Assembly (NCBI GenBank): GCA_046052345.1
Contig: JBJOMN010000059.1
Location: 1-10,188 of the forward strand
DNA length: 10,188 bases
Source of the DNA: Pollutiaquabacter sp046052345
GTDB lineage: Bacteria; Bacteroidota; Bacteroidia; AKYH767-A; 2013-40CM-41-45
Direction: 5' to 3'
The notes below the pieces were generated by a model. The model saw only the letters and a program-made list of their open reading frames with translations, was not told the origin of the DNA and did not search any database. Position 1 is the first letter of the stretch. Each line of letters starts with the position of its first letter. Both the position numbers and the translations under genes were made by a program. This document shows, in pieces, positions 1 through 5,548 of this stretch.

Positions 1-49
1 TACCGCCGATGGTACCACGGATACCGGAAATGGACTTGATGAGGGACAC
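1..49 (-). CDS. glmM: Phosphoglucosamine mutase-type phosphohexomutase, N-terminal fragment (cut by left edge)
   Basis: Sixteen codons read leftward from a GTG at 47-49 and give (M)SLIKSISGIRGTIGG. The SISGIRGTIGG stretch is the N-terminal signature of the alpha-D-phosphohexomutase family, in the form seen at the very start of Bacteroidota phosphoglucosamine mutases. That enzyme converts glucosamine-6-phosphate to glucosamine-1-phosphate in the cytoplasm for cell-wall precursor synthesis. The GTG start is supported because the same frame meets a TAA stop five codons upstream with no other start between, and because a -7-like box lies 24 nt upstream (74-81). The catalytic serine and the rest of the protein are outside the window. 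A phosphomannomutase of the same family cannot be excluded from 16 residues. Confidence 0.75.
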   Translation of the reverse strand, partial: MSLIKSISGIRGTIGG

Positions 50-73
50 GGGGGAAGGGATTTATGGCTGTTG

Positions 74-81
74 CGAAGATA
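74..81 (-). promoter_or_regulatory. Candidate -7 promoter box for the mutase gene
   Basis: The minus strand reads TATCTTCG followed by C, one mismatch from the Bacteroidota -7 consensus TAnnTTTG. It ends 24 nt before the GTG at 47-49, the same spacing as the other boxes in this window. No clear -33 TTG is seen; the upstream DNA is rich in T tracts. It lies downstream of the terminator at 144-168, so the mutase would be transcribed separately from the lipoprotein gene. Confidence 0.45.
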
Positions 82-143
82 ATCAAAAAGGGCGAAAAAA
101 GGCTGTTTTTTGAACCTTTTGAACGAACCCTTTTCATAGAAAG

Positions 144-168
144 AAAAAAGCCGCCCGATGGGCGGCTT
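144..168 (-). terminator. Rho-independent terminator
   Basis: A perfect 9-bp stem (AAGCCGCCC at 148-156 with GGGCGGCTT at 160-168) has a 3-nt GAT loop. On the minus strand it is followed by six T residues (144-149). It sits 26 nt past the stop codon of the lipoprotein gene at 194-850 and should end that transcript before the mutase gene. Confidence 0.9.
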
Positions 169-193
169 CTTGGAATTGCAAATGCAATGCTGA

Positions 194-850
194 TTATTGC
201 GAAACGAATTGCGCTGTACAGGTTGTAGAGAAATTCGTTGAAATCTCACGGATAGTAAATTGTATGTCCCAACGAATCACCGATCCGGTTTGCGTTATGG
301 TGCCCGAACCAGAAACTTCATAATCAGAACCGGTTCCATTAGGTGTTTGCAAAGGAATGGTGAGCTCATCAGCGACAATATCCGCGTAAGTCGGACCTGT
401 AAAAACGTTTCCTAAATTCGAGAAGAGAACCCGATAAGCACTTTGCGTAGAACTTGTAGCAACGCTTGTATAACTGTCAGGGTTTCCGTTACAGTTTTCA
501 CTTACGGAATACGTCACTGCCAGGAGTGCCCCGGTCCAGGAAACCGTGACCGTGCGAGTAACTGAATTCGAATTACCCGCTTCATCGGTAGCCGTGTAGG
601 TGAGCTCATAGACACCTGCGACATTCGTATTTACGCTGCCGGAAACCACGATGCCGGAAGAGATGTCACCGTCGACGTCGTCCGTAGCGATTGCCAGCGG
701 ATCATTCCAGACGGATCCCTTTGCAATGACCGTGTCAGCAGCGCCGATCAGGGATATTTGAGGAGCGATTGCATCGTCTTCCGAACAACCCGTCAGGACT
801 ACTGAACAAAGGGCCGCCGATCCGAGGAACAATAAAATTCTGTTTTTCAT
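194..850 (-). CDS. Surface-type lipoprotein with a DUF5011/HYR-like Ig domain
   Basis: A 218-residue lipoprotein. Residues 1-22 form a signal peptide ending in the lipobox LTGC (19-22). The residues after the cysteine are SEDD, which resemble the acidic lipoprotein export signal that sends Bacteroidota lipoproteins to the outer face of the outer membrane. Residues about 28-104 look like a bacterial Ig-like domain of the DUF5011/HYR kind: it opens APQISLIG, contains DDVDGDI and YTATDEAGNS, and ends in TRTVTV. Residues about 110-218 are Ser/Thr-rich, probably beta-strand, and contain cysteines near 119 and 212 that could form a disulfide; I do not recognise this part. No enzymatic motif is visible, so a structural or binding role at the surface is inferred. 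It is bounded by its own candidate promoter (878-885) and a strong terminator (144-168), so it appears monocistronic. Confidence 0.85.
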   Translation of the reverse strand: MKNRILLFLGSAALCSVVLTGCSEDDAIAPQISLIGAADTVIAKGSVWNDPLAIATDDVDGDISSGIVVSGSVNTNVAGVYELTYTATDEAGNSNSVTRTVTVSWTGALLAVTYSVSENCNGNPDSYTSVATSSTQSAYRVLFSNLGNVFTGPTYADIVADELTIPLQTPNGTGSDYEVSGSGTITQTGSVIRWDIQFTIREISTNFSTTCTAQFVSQ

Positions 851-877
851 TTTGATTGATTTGAAGTTTGAACGGTG

Positions 878-885
878 TAAAAATA
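878..885 (-). promoter_or_regulatory. Candidate -7 promoter box for the Ig-domain lipoprotein
   Basis: The minus strand reads TATTTTTA followed by C, one mismatch from TAnnTTTG. It ends 27 nt before the ATG at 848-850. It is back to back with the plus-strand box at 934-941, so the 851-963 gap is a divergent promoter region. No good -33 TTG is visible. Confidence 0.4.
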
Positions 886-933
886 ATTGAAAAGACCTTG
901 AAAAGCACAGCTCCCGGAATGCGATTATGTTAT

Positions 934-941
934 TAGATTTG
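934..941 (+). promoter_or_regulatory. -7 promoter box for the coiled-coil lipoprotein
   Basis: TAGATTTG followed by C is an exact match to the Bacteroidota TAnnTTTG box. It ends 22 nt before the ATG at 964. The leader between box and start is A-rich and lacks a Shine-Dalgarno sequence, as is usual in this phylum. A -33 TTG is not clear at the expected distance. Confidence 0.6.
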
Positions 942-963
942 CACAGTCAAAAGAATCAAAAAA

Positions 964-1326
964 ATGAAAAAAGTATTCGCCCTTGCCGCCCTCTCCGGGC
1001 TGGCTTTCCTGGTCGCTTGCGGCCCGAGCAAAGAAGAAATGGAAAAGGCTGAGAAAGCGCGTCAGGACTCCATCGCTGCAGCTGAAAAAGCTATCCAGGA
1101 TTCCGTAGCGCAGGCTGAAGCTGCTGCTGCAGCCCAAGCTGCTCAGGATTCGATGATGGCCGCCGCCGAGAAGGCGCGCATGGACTCTATTGCCACAGCC
1201 GAAGCTGCTGCAAAGAAAAAAGCCGCCGCCAAACCGAAACCTAAGGCTTCTACAGCTCCTGAGACACGCACGGAAAGCGTGAAAAAAGCAGACGAGAAAG
1301 TCGGTGGCAAATTCGGAAAGAAGTAA
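964..1326 (+). CDS. Small lipoprotein with Ala/Lys/Glu-rich coiled-coil repeats
   Basis: A 120-residue protein. Residues 1-19 are a signal peptide ending in a lipobox-like VAC with the cysteine at residue 19. The middle (about 25-88) is made of roughly 11-residue units: KARQDSIAAAE, KAIQDSVAQAE, an Ala-rich spacer, AAQDSMMAAAE and KARMDSIATAE. Such hendecad units suggest a long straight helix or coiled coil. The tail (about 89-120) is Lys/Ala/Pro-rich and very basic, ending KVGGKFGKK. The overall design (lipid anchor, rod, positive tail) recalls Lpp-like envelope spacers and could contact peptidoglycan or another polyanion, but that is inference with no family match recognised. It has its own -7 box at 934-941 and a terminator at 1343-1378, so it is probably a single-gene unit. 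Confidence 0.85.
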   Translation: MKKVFALAALSGLAFLVACGPSKEEMEKAEKARQDSIAAAEKAIQDSVAQAEAAAAAQAAQDSMMAAAEKARMDSIATAEAAAKKKAAAKPKPKASTAPETRTESVKKADEKVGGKFGKK

Positions 1327-1342
1327 TTCATACTTCTCAAAT

Positions 1343-1378
1343 AAAAAACGGCCACTTGATCCAAGCGGCCGTTTTTTT
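1343..1378. terminator. Bidirectional rho-independent terminator between convergent genes
   Basis: AAAAAACGGCC at 1343-1353 pairs with GGCCGTTTTTT at 1367-1377, and CTTG/CAAG extends the stem inside. The A tract on the left and the T tract on the right let it work in both directions. It ends the plus-strand lipoprotein (stop at 1326) and the minus-strand lipocalin-like gene (stop at 1412). Confidence 0.9.
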
Positions 1379-1411
1379 ATTGCCAGAAACTGAACTCAGG
1401 CTATTAAGATT

Positions 1412-1852
1412 TCAGTACCGCACGAATTGGACTTCGTAGTCGAAGGTGCCGAAAATGGAATCGGAGACCGTCTGCTTGTATTTCAAGACTTCCGCTTCCA
1501 GCTGGACCAGATTGAAATCGGATTGGTCCGGAGTTCCGGCAGCGAATGTGATCGTGTTCTCATTGTTGGAGAACGCCCAGGTCGAAGTTTCAACAATCTG
1601 CGGGTCGGCGGGATCGCATTTCCAGGGACCTGCATCTTCCGTATAAACGCCGCCGGTGGTAAAGGTGTATTTATTGTCCCAGTCACAGGAGTCAGTGCTC
1701 GGGAAAATGTCAATCCCGTTGAAAAGAATTGCATTCATCCGCCAGGGATGGGCGGAGATCAGCTCGGTTTTGGACGGAGAAGTTGTCTCGTCCTTTTTAC
1801 AGGAAAACAGTACGGTAAGTACCGCGGCAACGATGAGTAATGATTTTTTCAT
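1412..1852 (-). CDS. Lipocalin-like lipoprotein
   Basis: A 146-residue lipoprotein. Residues 1-18 (MKKSLLIVAAVLTVLFSC) are a signal peptide with lipobox LFSC. KKDE follows the cysteine and resembles a Bacteroidota surface-export signal. The rest fits the lipocalin-like domain common in this phylum: an opening HPWRMNAI strand, a central KYTFTTGGVYTEDAG strand pair, TSTWAFSNNENTITF, and a closing FDYEVQFVRY strand. Two or three cysteines (SCDWD, WKCDP) may pair. The ligand cannot be told from sequence. The start at 1852 is preferred over an in-frame ATG at 1876 because the -7 box at 1874-1881 overlaps that upstream codon, and because 1852 places the basic n-region directly before the hydrophobic core. 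Confidence 0.85.
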   Translation of the reverse strand: MKKSLLIVAAVLTVLFSCKKDETTSPSKTELISAHPWRMNAILFNGIDIFPSTDSCDWDNKYTFTTGGVYTEDAGPWKCDPADPQIVETSTWAFSNNENTITFAAGTPDQSDFNLVQLEAEVLKYKQTVSDSIFGTFDYEVQFVRY

Positions 1853-1873
1853 GAGTTGTTTTTGATAAGGCCG

Positions 1874-1881
1874 CAAAGGTA
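1874..1881 (-). promoter_or_regulatory. -7 promoter box that fixes the lipocalin-like gene start
   Basis: The minus strand reads TACCTTTG followed by C, an exact match to TAnnTTTG. It ends 21 nt before the ATG at 1850-1852. It covers the alternative in-frame ATG at 1874-1876, which would therefore not be in the transcript. A possible -33 TTG lies about 23 nt upstream, somewhat farther than ideal. Confidence 0.6.
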
Positions 1882-1914
1882 AAAAAAAACAACCCTTCCC
1901 GTCTCAAATAAGGG
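1881..1914 (-). terminator. Possible weak terminator after the 1921-2556 gene
   Basis: On the minus strand CCCTT (1910-1914) can pair with AAGGG (1893-1897) across a 12-nt loop, followed by TTG and a run of nine T residues (1881-1889). The stem is only 5 bp. The T run directly abuts the -7 box of the next gene. Confidence 0.35.
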
Positions 1915-1920
1915 GCGAGA

Positions 1921-2556
1921 TCACTTACTGACGGCAGAGTTTCGCCTGAATCGACCAAATACGATACCGACTTCAATACCGAACACCGGGCGGTAGGTGT
2001 TGATGTCGATAACCAATCCGAGATTCGTGCCTAAATTTCGACCGACAATGAAGTACTCCGGATTCAGCAGGAGGCCCACTGCCTGTCCTTTATTGAGATC
2101 GTATGTGTAATTGCTGCCAAAATTGAAAAAACCGGGATCCTGATGAATGAACCCGTAAGGCTCTGTGTAAAACTCATACATCAGCCCCCCGGAAAAAGCA
2201 TAACCCGTCCTGCTGTTGATTGAAACATATTTTCCACACGTAAATCCGAACACTTGCACACTGATCTGTGGAAACGAGGCCCCCAGAATGTCCAGTCCCG
2301 CAGAATAATCGGAAGGAACATTCCGGCTTTTCGAATAATAGGACATGTAGTGCAATCCGATAATGATGTCTCCCTGCCGGGAAAAGACGAGTTTGGGATG
2401 TATTCCGAAGTAATTACCTGCGCTGAGATTGATGCCGGCGTAGACCAGGCTTCCCTCCGTCCCTTGGGCGTTAAGTTGAAAAAAACGGAGCAATATTGCG
2501 GTCAACATCACCCCCGAAACCCTTGAAAAAACTCTATTTTTTGACTTTTTTGACAT
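1921..2556 (-). CDS. Exported protein of unknown function, possibly an outer-membrane beta-barrel
   Basis: A 211-residue protein I do not recognise. A basic start (MSKKSKNRVFSR) and a hydrophobic segment (about 14-28) end in LNAQG, a typical signal peptidase I site of this phylum near residue 31. The mature part is dense in Gly and aromatic residues with alternating patterns such as GLHYMSYYSKS, GYAFSGGLMYEFYTEPYGF and NLGLVIDINTYRPVFGIEVGIVFGRF. This is compatible with amphipathic strands of a small outer-membrane barrel. The last residues are a basic tail rather than the aromatic C-terminus of a classic barrel, so the topology is uncertain. A weak box (TATCCTTA on the minus strand, 2573-2580) lies 16 nt upstream; I do not rely on it. 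Confidence 0.75.
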   Translation of the reverse strand: MSKKSKNRVFSRVSGVMLTAILLRFFQLNAQGTEGSLVYAGINLSAGNYFGIHPKLVFSRQGDIIIGLHYMSYYSKSRNVPSDYSAGLDILGASFPQISVQVFGFTCGKYVSINSRTGYAFSGGLMYEFYTEPYGFIHQDPGFFNFGSNYTYDLNKGQAVGLLLNPEYFIVGRNLGTNLGLVIDINTYRPVFGIEVGIVFGRFRRNSAVSK

Positions 2557-2715
2557 TTTACCCCTTTAATCTTAAGGATAGTATCACGAGCAGCTTTTTC
2601 CAATGACATCGATCATCCCTTCGCTTTTCATGACTCCGGGATTATCAACTTCCATGCTGTTGAAAATCAGTCTTTCCAATGATATTCCTCCCGAATCAGG
2701 AAGGATGGATTGACT

Positions 2716-2723
2716 TAATTTTA
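2716..2723 (+). promoter_or_regulatory. Candidate -7 promoter box for the heme/copper protein
   Basis: TAATTTTA followed by C is one mismatch from TAnnTTTG and ends 24 nt before the ATG at 2748. If used, the in-frame ATG at 2679 would be upstream of the transcript, in agreement with the signal peptide starting at 2748. No -33 TTG is clear. Confidence 0.45.
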
Positions 2724-2747
2724 CATCCGTTCGAAAGACTACAACCC

Positions 2748-4703
2748 ATGCGACAGTTATTGACTACACTTTCATTCATCGCTCTTTTTTCAACATTCGT
2801 CTCCGCACAGGCTGATTGGGCTGGCGGTGTAGCCCCCATCCTTTACGAGAAGTGCACTTCCTGTCATCGTCCCGGAGGAATCGGGCCCTTCTCCCTGATG
2901 ACGTACCAGGATGCCTATGATAACGCCTACGATATCGAGAGCGCAGTCGTGACGGGTAAAATGCCGCCGTGGACCCCTGATACCACCTATCAGCACTATG
3001 CTTTCGAACGGACGCTCTCCCAGCAACAGATCAGCACCATTCAGCAATGGGTTGCCGCGGGCATGCCTTCCGGAAACCTGGTGAACGCTCCTAATCCTCC
3101 CTCCTACACCGGAAGTTCAAGGTTGGACAGCGTGTCCCTGAGTCTGCGCATCCCGACCTTTACGGCCAACAGCAACAACGACATCTACAGGAACTTCGTA
3201 CTGCCTTCCGGTCTGACGCAAGCGGCGTTTGCCACCGCCTTAGAGGTTGTTCCCGGTAATTTCTCCATGGTGCACCATGTGCTGGTCTTCCAGGACTCCA
3301 CCAACAATCCCATCAGCCCTACCAGTTCCGGCGGAACCGGCTCCGCCGCTTCTCAGCTCCTCTTCGGCTACACGCCCGGCGCCTCGCCTGCCTACACTCC
3401 GGTGGGTACCGGTTTCCGGTTGCCGGCCAATACCCGGATCATCCTTCAGATGCACTATGCGCCCGGTAGCCTTGGAAAAGTAGACAGCACCCGTATCAAC
3501 ATCAAACTTTCAGGCGGCAACCTGCGCAATATAAATGTAATGCCTTTGCTCTATCATGACGCTCCCAGCCTGATCAACGGTCCCCTGTTCATTCCGGCTA
3601 ACACCGTGCGGACTTTTGACGAACAATACTTGAATCTTTTGGGAAACTATACCTTGCTGTATGTCTTTCCGCACATGCACCTGATCGGAAAGAACATCCA
3701 TTCCTACGGACTCAAATCCAACGGCGACACGATCCGATTTGTCCGGATCAATGAATGGGACTTCCACTGGCAGGACAATTTCGTCTTCCGAAATCCGATA
3801 AAGATTCCTTCACAAACGAGCTTCCGTGCAAGAGCCACCTACGACAACACCGTCAACAATCCGGACAACCCCTCCAATCCTCCCATTGACGTATCCTTGG
3901 GTGAGAGCACACTGGACGAAATGATGCTGGTCTTTTTCGCATACATGCCCTATCAGAACGGTGACGAGAACCTGATCGTAGACAAGAGGATCCGGCCTTC
4001 CGGCAACACGAACATCTGCAGCGGGCAAAGCGTCCGCCTGCGTACCATACAGGGCATAGGTTATACGTACCAATGGTACCTTAACGGTAATCCGATTTCC
4101 GGTGCCACCGGCTACGATTACACGGCAACTGCAGCCGGATCATATACTGTCATGATCACATCGGCTACCACGAATGCTCTCTCCGACCCTGTATTGGTGA
4201 ATGTCCTTACGCCATCCCCCGCCTCGATTTCGCCGATCGGCTTCACCCTTTACAGCCCGAACGACAGTCTGCTGCTTTCGGCCGGTACGGGCACAGGCTT
4301 CACCTACCAATGGTACCTGAACGGAACCGCTATCCAGGGAGCCATCGACAGTACCTACATGGCGAATACCGCAGGCGATTACACCGTCATGATCAACAAC
4401 GGCGGTTGTTTCTCCCAATCCCAAGTCTCCACCGGGATACTCAGCAGCACCTCCGTCCCTTCTGTCGCCGTCGAAGACCCGACCATAACCGTATATCCCA
4501 ATCCTGCACGCGGTCCGGTCACCGTCGAGACCACCTGCACGACACATCTCACCGTCTTCGACGTGAAAGGCCGGGTGGTATTGGAGAATTCCTTGTCTGC
4601 CGGCAGACATGAGCTGCTACTCAGCGTAACGGGCACTTACCTGTTGAAATTCATCGATTCGGAAGGCCGCCAGACCAACAGACGGGTGACGGTTCAACGC
4701 TGA
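2748..4703 (+). CDS. T9SS-secreted cytochrome c / copper type II monooxygenase-like fusion protein
   Basis: A 651-residue protein. Residues 1-20 are a signal peptide (cleavage VSA|Q). A short cytochrome c-like domain carries the heme motif CTSCH at 36-40, with M72 in GKMPPW the likely sixth ligand. The following region resembles the PHM/dopamine beta-monooxygenase copper core. H176-H177 (MVHHVL) and H236 (QMHYAPG) match the first copper site; H309 and H311 (PHMHLIG) and M392 (LDEMM) match the second. All six expected copper ligands are present. Two Ig-like repeats follow, each with YQWYLNG (441-447 and 520-526). Residues about 578-651 are a type A T9SS sorting domain starting ITVYPNPARG. The protein would receive heme in the periplasm and then cross the outer membrane to the surface. 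Oxidative chemistry is inferred from the family; the substrate is unknown. A longer in-frame start at 2679 would bury the signal peptide behind 23 residues and is rejected. Confidence 0.85.
   Translation: MRQLLTTLSFIALFSTFVSAQADWAGGVAPILYEKCTSCHRPGGIGPFSLMTYQDAYDNAYDIESAVVTGKMPPWTPDTTYQHYAFERTLSQQQISTIQQWVAAGMPSGNLVNAPNPPSYTGSSRLDSVSLSLRIPTFTANSNNDIYRNFVLPSGLTQAAFATALEVVPGNFSMVHHVLVFQDSTNNPISPTSSGGTGSAASQLLFGYTPGASPAYTPVGTGFRLPANTRIILQMHYAPGSLGKVDSTRINIKLSGGNLRNINVMPLLYHDAPSLINGPLFIPANTVRTFDEQYLNLLGNYTLLYVFPHMHLIGKNIHSYGLKSNGDTIRFVRINEWDFHWQDNFVFRNPIKIPSQTSFRARATYDNTVNNPDNPSNPPIDVSLGESTLDEMMLVFFAYMPYQNGDENLIVDKRIRPSGNTNICSGQSVRLRTIQGIGYTYQWYLNGNPISGATGYDYTATAAGSYTVMITSATTNALSDPVLVNVLTPSPASISPIGFTLYSPNDSLLLSAGTGTGFTYQWYLNGTAIQGAIDSTYMANTAGDYTVMINNGGCFSQSQVSTGILSSTSVPSVAVEDPTITVYPNPARGPVTVETTCTTHLTVFDVKGRVVLENSLSAGRHELLLSVTGTYLLKFIDSEGRQTNRRVTVQR
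4068..4318 (+). repeat. Nucleotide repeat marking tandem Ig-like modules
   Basis: TACCAATGGTACCT occurs at 4068-4081 and again at 4305-4318, 237 bp (79 codons) apart in the same frame. Both copies encode the YQWYL core of consecutive Ig-like modules in the heme/copper protein. The surrounding bases differ, so this is an older internal duplication or strong codon-level conservation rather than a fresh repeat. Confidence 0.6.
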
Positions 4704-4704
4704 C

Positions 4705-4730
4705 GCTGCGGCATCAGGCTGCGGCATCAG
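4705..4730. repeat. Perfect 13-bp tandem direct repeat
   Basis: GCTGCGGCATCAG occurs twice with no gap (4705-4717 and 4718-4730), starting two bases after the stop of the heme/copper gene and before the convergent nitroreductase gene. A slippage duplication is the simplest reading. I see no strong T-tailed hairpin in this 65-bp gap. Confidence 0.8.
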
Positions 4731-4768
4731 CGGTAGACAGCATTCAGTTGCTGTGACCAAAAAACGGG

Positions 4769-5401
4769 TCAATCCTCGTTGAGGAAGAAGACATTGTTTT
4801 TCCTTCTGGGCAACATCACCGGATGCTCGTCCGCGTACCCGAATACCACCGCTATCACGACCCGCTCGTTCTCAGGAATACGCAGGCGTTTGTAGTCCTT
4901 GACATATTCTACGATCCGTCCCATTCCAACAGGGCAACCAGAAACTCCCAGGGAACATGCGGCCAAGAGCATATTCTGCACACACATTCCTACATCTGTG
5001 GCCGCCCATTCATTGTCCGCCGGAGCGGTCAGGAAAATAACAGCCGGCGCACCGTGGAAAACGGCATCTTCGCTCCATTTGAAGTCTGTACTCTTATAGG
5101 CTTGATAGAGCTCGACGGCGGATTTCAATAACTGCCGCATACCTTGCTTGGCAAACCGTATGGCGGCGGTGCGTGTGATCTCCTTGGACAGCATGGCGAT
5201 CTGCTCGTGATCCGTCAGGATATAAAAACTCCACGGCTGTCTGTTCATTGCAGACGGAGCCATCCGTCCGGCTTCGATGATCTTTTCAAGGATAGTCCTC
5301 TCCAGCAACTGCGGCTTGTACTTGCGTACGGAACGGCGGGTGAAAATGGTATCGAGGGTATCATTGGCCGCGGCCGAAGGCTGGAAGGCGAGGGTTTCCA
5401 T
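4769..5401 (-). CDS. Nitroreductase-family FMN oxidoreductase
   Basis: A 210-residue soluble protein with no signal peptide. It has the usual family layout: RRSVRKY at 22-28, which binds the FMN phosphate; APSAMNRQPW at about 48-57, also part of the flavin pocket; a central helical region; then the GVSGCPVGMG segment and VVFGYADEHP near the C-terminus. Length is normal for the family. Such enzymes use NAD(P)H to reduce nitroaromatics, quinones or other small acceptors as dimers in the cytoplasm; the substrate cannot be read here. The ATG at 5399-5401 is chosen because the only in-frame extension begins with TTG at 5431. It is divergent from the adhesin-like gene at 5549 and convergent with the heme/copper gene. 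No clear -7 box was found for it. Confidence 0.9.
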   Translation of the reverse strand: METLAFQPSAAANDTLDTIFTRRSVRKYKPQLLERTILEKIIEAGRMAPSAMNRQPWSFYILTDHEQIAMLSKEITRTAAIRFAKQGMRQLLKSAVELYQAYKSTDFKWSEDAVFHGAPAVIFLTAPADNEWAATDVGMCVQNMLLAACSLGVSGCPVGMGRIVEYVKDYKRLRIPENERVVIAVVFGYADEHPVMLPRRKNNVFFLNED

Positions 5402-5499
5402 AGTGATGGTTTTACGTGAAGATCGCAGCAAGTCGGCTGTATTGAAATGACCAAAATCAGCCCGGAATCAGGCATATTTCCTCATTTCGCGAATTCTGC

Positions 5500-5507
5500 T
5501 ATCTTTG
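5500..5507 (+). promoter_or_regulatory. -7 promoter box that fixes the start of the choice-of-anchor L gene
   Basis: TATCTTTG is an exact match to TAnnTTTG. It ends 41 nt before the ATG at 5549. An in-frame ATG at 5447 lies upstream of this box and would not be transcribed from it. A TTT about 20 nt upstream is a weak -33 candidate. Confidence 0.6.
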
Positions 5508-5548
5508 TAAAACAGGTCCGGTTTATTTCCGGCTTCGGTAATTTTCCA

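Noticed and set aside
1427..1840. Plus-strand open frame of 137 codons
   Set aside because: It lies wholly antisense to the lipocalin-like lipoprotein, which has a lipobox, promoter and terminator. The antisense product shows no domain.
2597..2682. Direct repeat TTTCCAATGA at 2597-2606 and 2673-2682
   Set aside because: Only 10 bp, 76 bp apart, no symmetry and no link to a promoter spacing. It could be chance, so it is not called as an operator.
2603..2713. A 36-codon plus-strand frame in the gap before the heme/copper gene (starts MTSIIPSLF, ends ESGRMD)
   Set aside because: No start-proximal signal or promoter, no coding character, and it ends just before the candidate promoter of the next gene. 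It is probably chance.
4140..4610. Minus-strand open frame of 156 codons
   Set aside because: Antisense to the Ig and sorting domains of the heme/copper protein; low-complexity Gly/Arg-rich product with no promoter.
4737..4771. Small hairpins (ACAGC/GCTGT and TGACC/GGTCA) in the convergent gap
   Set aside because: Stems of five base pairs with no T tract following on either strand, so they do not qualify as terminators.
5402..5548. Promoter for the nitroreductase gene in the divergent gap
   Set aside because: The closest minus-strand candidate (GATCTTCA near 5416-5423) lacks the leading T, has another mismatch, and lies only about 14 nt from the start.
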